A DNA stretch of 16,901 bases from positions 1 through 16,901 of the forward strand of contig LJNA01000012.1 in NCBI GenBank assembly GCA_001304365.1. The letters are read 5' to 3'. Made by a program: the position numbers and the translations under genes. Below the pieces are notes generated by a model that saw nothing but the letters and a program-made list of their open reading frames with translations, had not been told where the DNA came from and did not search any database. This DNA is from Syntrophobacter sp. DG_60. Its GTDB lineage: Bacteria > Desulfobacterota > Desulfofervidia > Desulfofervidales > DG-60. Each line of letters starts with the position of its first letter. Position 1 is the first letter of the stretch. Of this stretch, positions 15,014-16,901 are shown one piece after another.

Positions 15014-16901
15014 TTATGTTGTCACCTTTACAATGTCACAAATAAATTGCTTGGATTCTGGGATACCGGTATTGGCGTCACCAATATGAGGAGTGCAAAG
15101 ATTGGCGCTGTCTCCAGTACAAAAGCCGGTGTAACCCCAGTGCCAGACGGTGCCTATATGGTGAAACCACTTACCGGCAATTTTATAGGGCTTAAACCGC
15201 TTGGTCACACAGGCCACAGCCCTCATGCGTTTGCCATAAAGTTCAGTACGCTTGGTCTTAATTTCTACTATATCGCCATTCTTGATACCCTTCTCTGCCG
15301 CAAGTTCTTCGCTCATCTCCACAAAGGGTTGAGGCATAAGCTCGCACAGCCACGGGTTGTTTCTGGTCAGTTGACCTGCCTGCCAGTGCTCGCTCACCCT
15401 GTAGGTGGTAGCAATAATGGGGAATTCTGGATCACCTGCAGCAGCTCGTTCCACACGCTCAGGCCGGGCATGAGCAAACAGCGTGGGTGAGCTTATAACA
15501 CCGGTACCCAAAGGATTAGAGGTTAGCACTGTCTCCCAGGGCTCGTAGTGCTCCGGGAATGGACCATCTGCAAGGCTTGGACCAAAGATGCGTCCGTGAC
15601 CCTCAGGAAACATGATAAAGGGATAGCGTGGTGCACTTCCACCTGGGGCCGTAAAGCCATCAGATACATCGCCACCATTAACATTAGGACCAGTAGAACC
15701 GGTACCGTCAACCCCAAAATCAAGCACCCATTTATGTGGTGCCAAGGGTTGTCCTACCTTTGGGTGGCCGCTTTGATAGACGGATGCCCCGTTATAGATG
15801 ATCCTCCTATTCAAGGGCCAACAAATGGACCAATTGCTGTAAAGTCCGATGTAGTTGCCATCTGCCCTGAATTTCTCGACAGAGACCCTGTTTTCTTGCC
15901 GGTTGCCATTGGGTGTTATGTCACTATTATCAAAGGAGTTTATGGGATCACCTGGATTCACATAGTGGGAGCAATAGAGCCAGTTTCCAGAAGATGTTTT
16001 GCCATCCGTCTGTAGGGTGCTCTTGGTAGCATCCGGTCCCCAGAAACCATCAACCCGTGTGCCGGGTGTCCCAGTTGTACTACCTGGCATAAAGTAGCCA
16101 TTTATCTCCTTAGCTACCTTATGGGGGTCTGCCAGCGGAAGGCCTGCCCTGGAATCTATCTCGCCACTATCATAACTCCTACCATCCATGCCATGAGCAT
16201 CTGTGCCTGGATAAGGGCCCCAATGGAGGTTGGCAACAGGATCAGCCAAAAGGGTCCCTTTTTCTGGCTTATAGAGGTTAATGAGCCTTTTGCCCAGCTC
16301 ATTGATGATGCTAAGGTCATCCATGGCTTGACCTGGGGGATCGGCTGCCTTATAACGCCATTGACTCCATCTTCCGCTATTGCTGAGAGAGCCTTCCTTC
16401 TCATACATTGCCGCTGCCGGCAGTAAATATACCTCCGTTTTTATGGCTGAAGGAGTAGCCCCGGGTCTTTTCCAAAAGGCTGCTGTCTCAGTCTCCCACA
16501 AATCAACGCACACCAGCCAGTCAAGATGCTCAAGTGCCTTTCTCTCCCAACTCACACTTGGTCCACCCACTGCTGGATTTTGACCCCAACACATCAGTCC
16601 ATAGATGAGCTGGGGTTTGTCTTCTGGCGTCCCCAACTGGGGAACCATGTCCTCAAAGATTCAGGTATGGGTGTACCAGTAGTCTTTATCTGCCTTGGGG
16701 AGATACTGATAGGCGGTGTCAAGATTTGCGTGGCCTGTATGCTCCAGTGGCCACCAGGCCGCAAGCAGGCTGTCAATATACCTAGGTCCATTTTTCCACC
16801 AGGCAAGGCTTATAGGGTTACCAGAACCGCCACCTGGGGTAGGGTCCTGTGGGGTGTGTGTAGTCGTATAGTAGTTGTGATACGCAGCTCGGTCTTTAAA
16901 A
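15014..16901 (-). CDS. fdhA: Formate dehydrogenase catalytic (alpha) subunit, 3' part, with internal TGA
   Basis: The gene runs off the right edge; about 629 codons are visible. The sequence follows the Desulfovibrio W/Mo formate dehydrogenase alpha subunit: GLMCWGQNPAVGGP, ETETAAFWKRPG, EGSLSNSGRWSQWRY, SGNWLY, NWSICWPLNRRIIYN, GPFPEHYEP, TTYRVSEHWQAGQ and, near the end, GDSANLCTPHIGDANTGIPE. This covers the later molybdopterin-binding domains; the active-site Sec or Cys, the first [4Fe-4S] site and the Tat signal lie outside the window. The frame stays open from 16900 except for one TGA at 16661-16663 (THT-TGA-IFEDM). Homologous residues lie on both sides, so a restart at ATG 16648 is not the natural gene start. 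Either the TGA is recoded, or the gene is a recent pseudogene or carries a base error. Codons and GC content are richer in G and C than in genes at the left. Confidence 0.88.
16625..16663 (-). promoter_or_regulatory. In-frame TGA of fdhA with SECIS-like hairpin
   Basis: Reading the minus strand, TGA is at 16663-16661. The hairpin downstream has CCCC (16642-16639) paired with GGGG (16634-16631) around the loop AGTT (16638-16635). Below it come T16644... bases that leave a U bulge or wobble, a T-A pair, and TGG/CCA (16647-16645 with 16627-16625). The loop starts 23 bases after the TGA and has G as its second base. Distance, small loop and early loop G fit the bacterial SECIS pattern. The position, however, aligns with a non-cysteine residue in Desulfovibrio homologues as I recall them, so recoding is only one possibility. 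Confidence 0.4.

Noticed and set aside
420..16663. TGA read generally as tryptophan (altered genetic code)
   Set aside because: ligA and rfaE2 end in TGA at natural family ends, and Trp is encoded by TGG throughout, including many in fdhA, so TGA is a normal stop here.
16594..16806. 70-codon minus-strand frame overlapping fdhA
   Set aside because: The fdhA frame over the same bases matches the family along its length; this one is a shadow.
1..16901. CRISPR array, tRNA or rRNA genes, intact transposase
   Set aside because: No regularly spaced direct repeats, cloverleaf-like segments, rRNA-like blocks or transposase motifs were found in the intergenic regions.

Overview
The window looks like a piece of a bacterial chromosome from an anaerobe, most likely a member of the Thermodesulfobacteriota (the former Deltaproteobacteria). 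The pointers are a periplasmic-type tungsten/molybdenum formate dehydrogenase whose subunits resemble those of Desulfovibrio, a ClpX-like AAA+ protein without a zinc domain, RtcB, MobB, and apparent use of selenocysteine. Most of the window is AT-rich. The formate dehydrogenase genes at the right end are clearly richer in GC. The lineage is an inference from protein resemblance; no rRNA or other firm taxonomic marker is present.

Layout. Bases 1-206 hold a direct repeat with operator-like geometry. 207-890 (+) encodes an exported DUF1573 protein that is broken by one in-frame TGA exactly where the family has the first Cys of its CGC motif. Read as selenocysteine it gives one 227-residue protein, and a stem-loop follows the codon. 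892-1016 is a nested palindromic intergenic element. rtcB (+, 1078-2520) meets tail-to-tail, with a 4-base overlap, a leftward three-gene operon: ClpX-like ATPase (4620-6356), a small zinc-ribbon protein (4406-4618) and a PpiD-like membrane-anchored foldase (2517-4400). This is a plausible protein quality-control unit. Divergent to it is an unrecognised 161-residue protein (6478-6963), followed by a repeat-bearing gap and a UMF1/Atg22-type MFS transporter (-, 7131-8378).

8379-8757 has only short broken reading frames. comF (+) follows; its conserved N-terminal zinc fingers lie upstream of any canonical start codon. It overlaps rfaE2 (9620-10108), which runs tail-to-tail into a PP-loop ATPase gene (-, 10068-11102) translationally coupled to ligA (-, 11099-13237). 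ligA has a good sigma-70-type promoter and a dyad upstream.

The right end is a molybdenum/tungsten enzyme region: mobB (-, 13470-14114, guanylate addition to molybdopterin), tandem terminators, fdhB (-, 14318-14995) and the 3' part of fdhA (-, 15014 to beyond the window edge). fdhA contains a second in-frame TGA (16661-16663) inside well-conserved coding sequence, followed at the right distance by a hairpin that resembles a bacterial SECIS. The two internal TGA codons, in two exported redox-type proteins, are the main point of interest. The DUF1573 case is strong. The fdhA case could equally be a nonsense mutation or sequence error.
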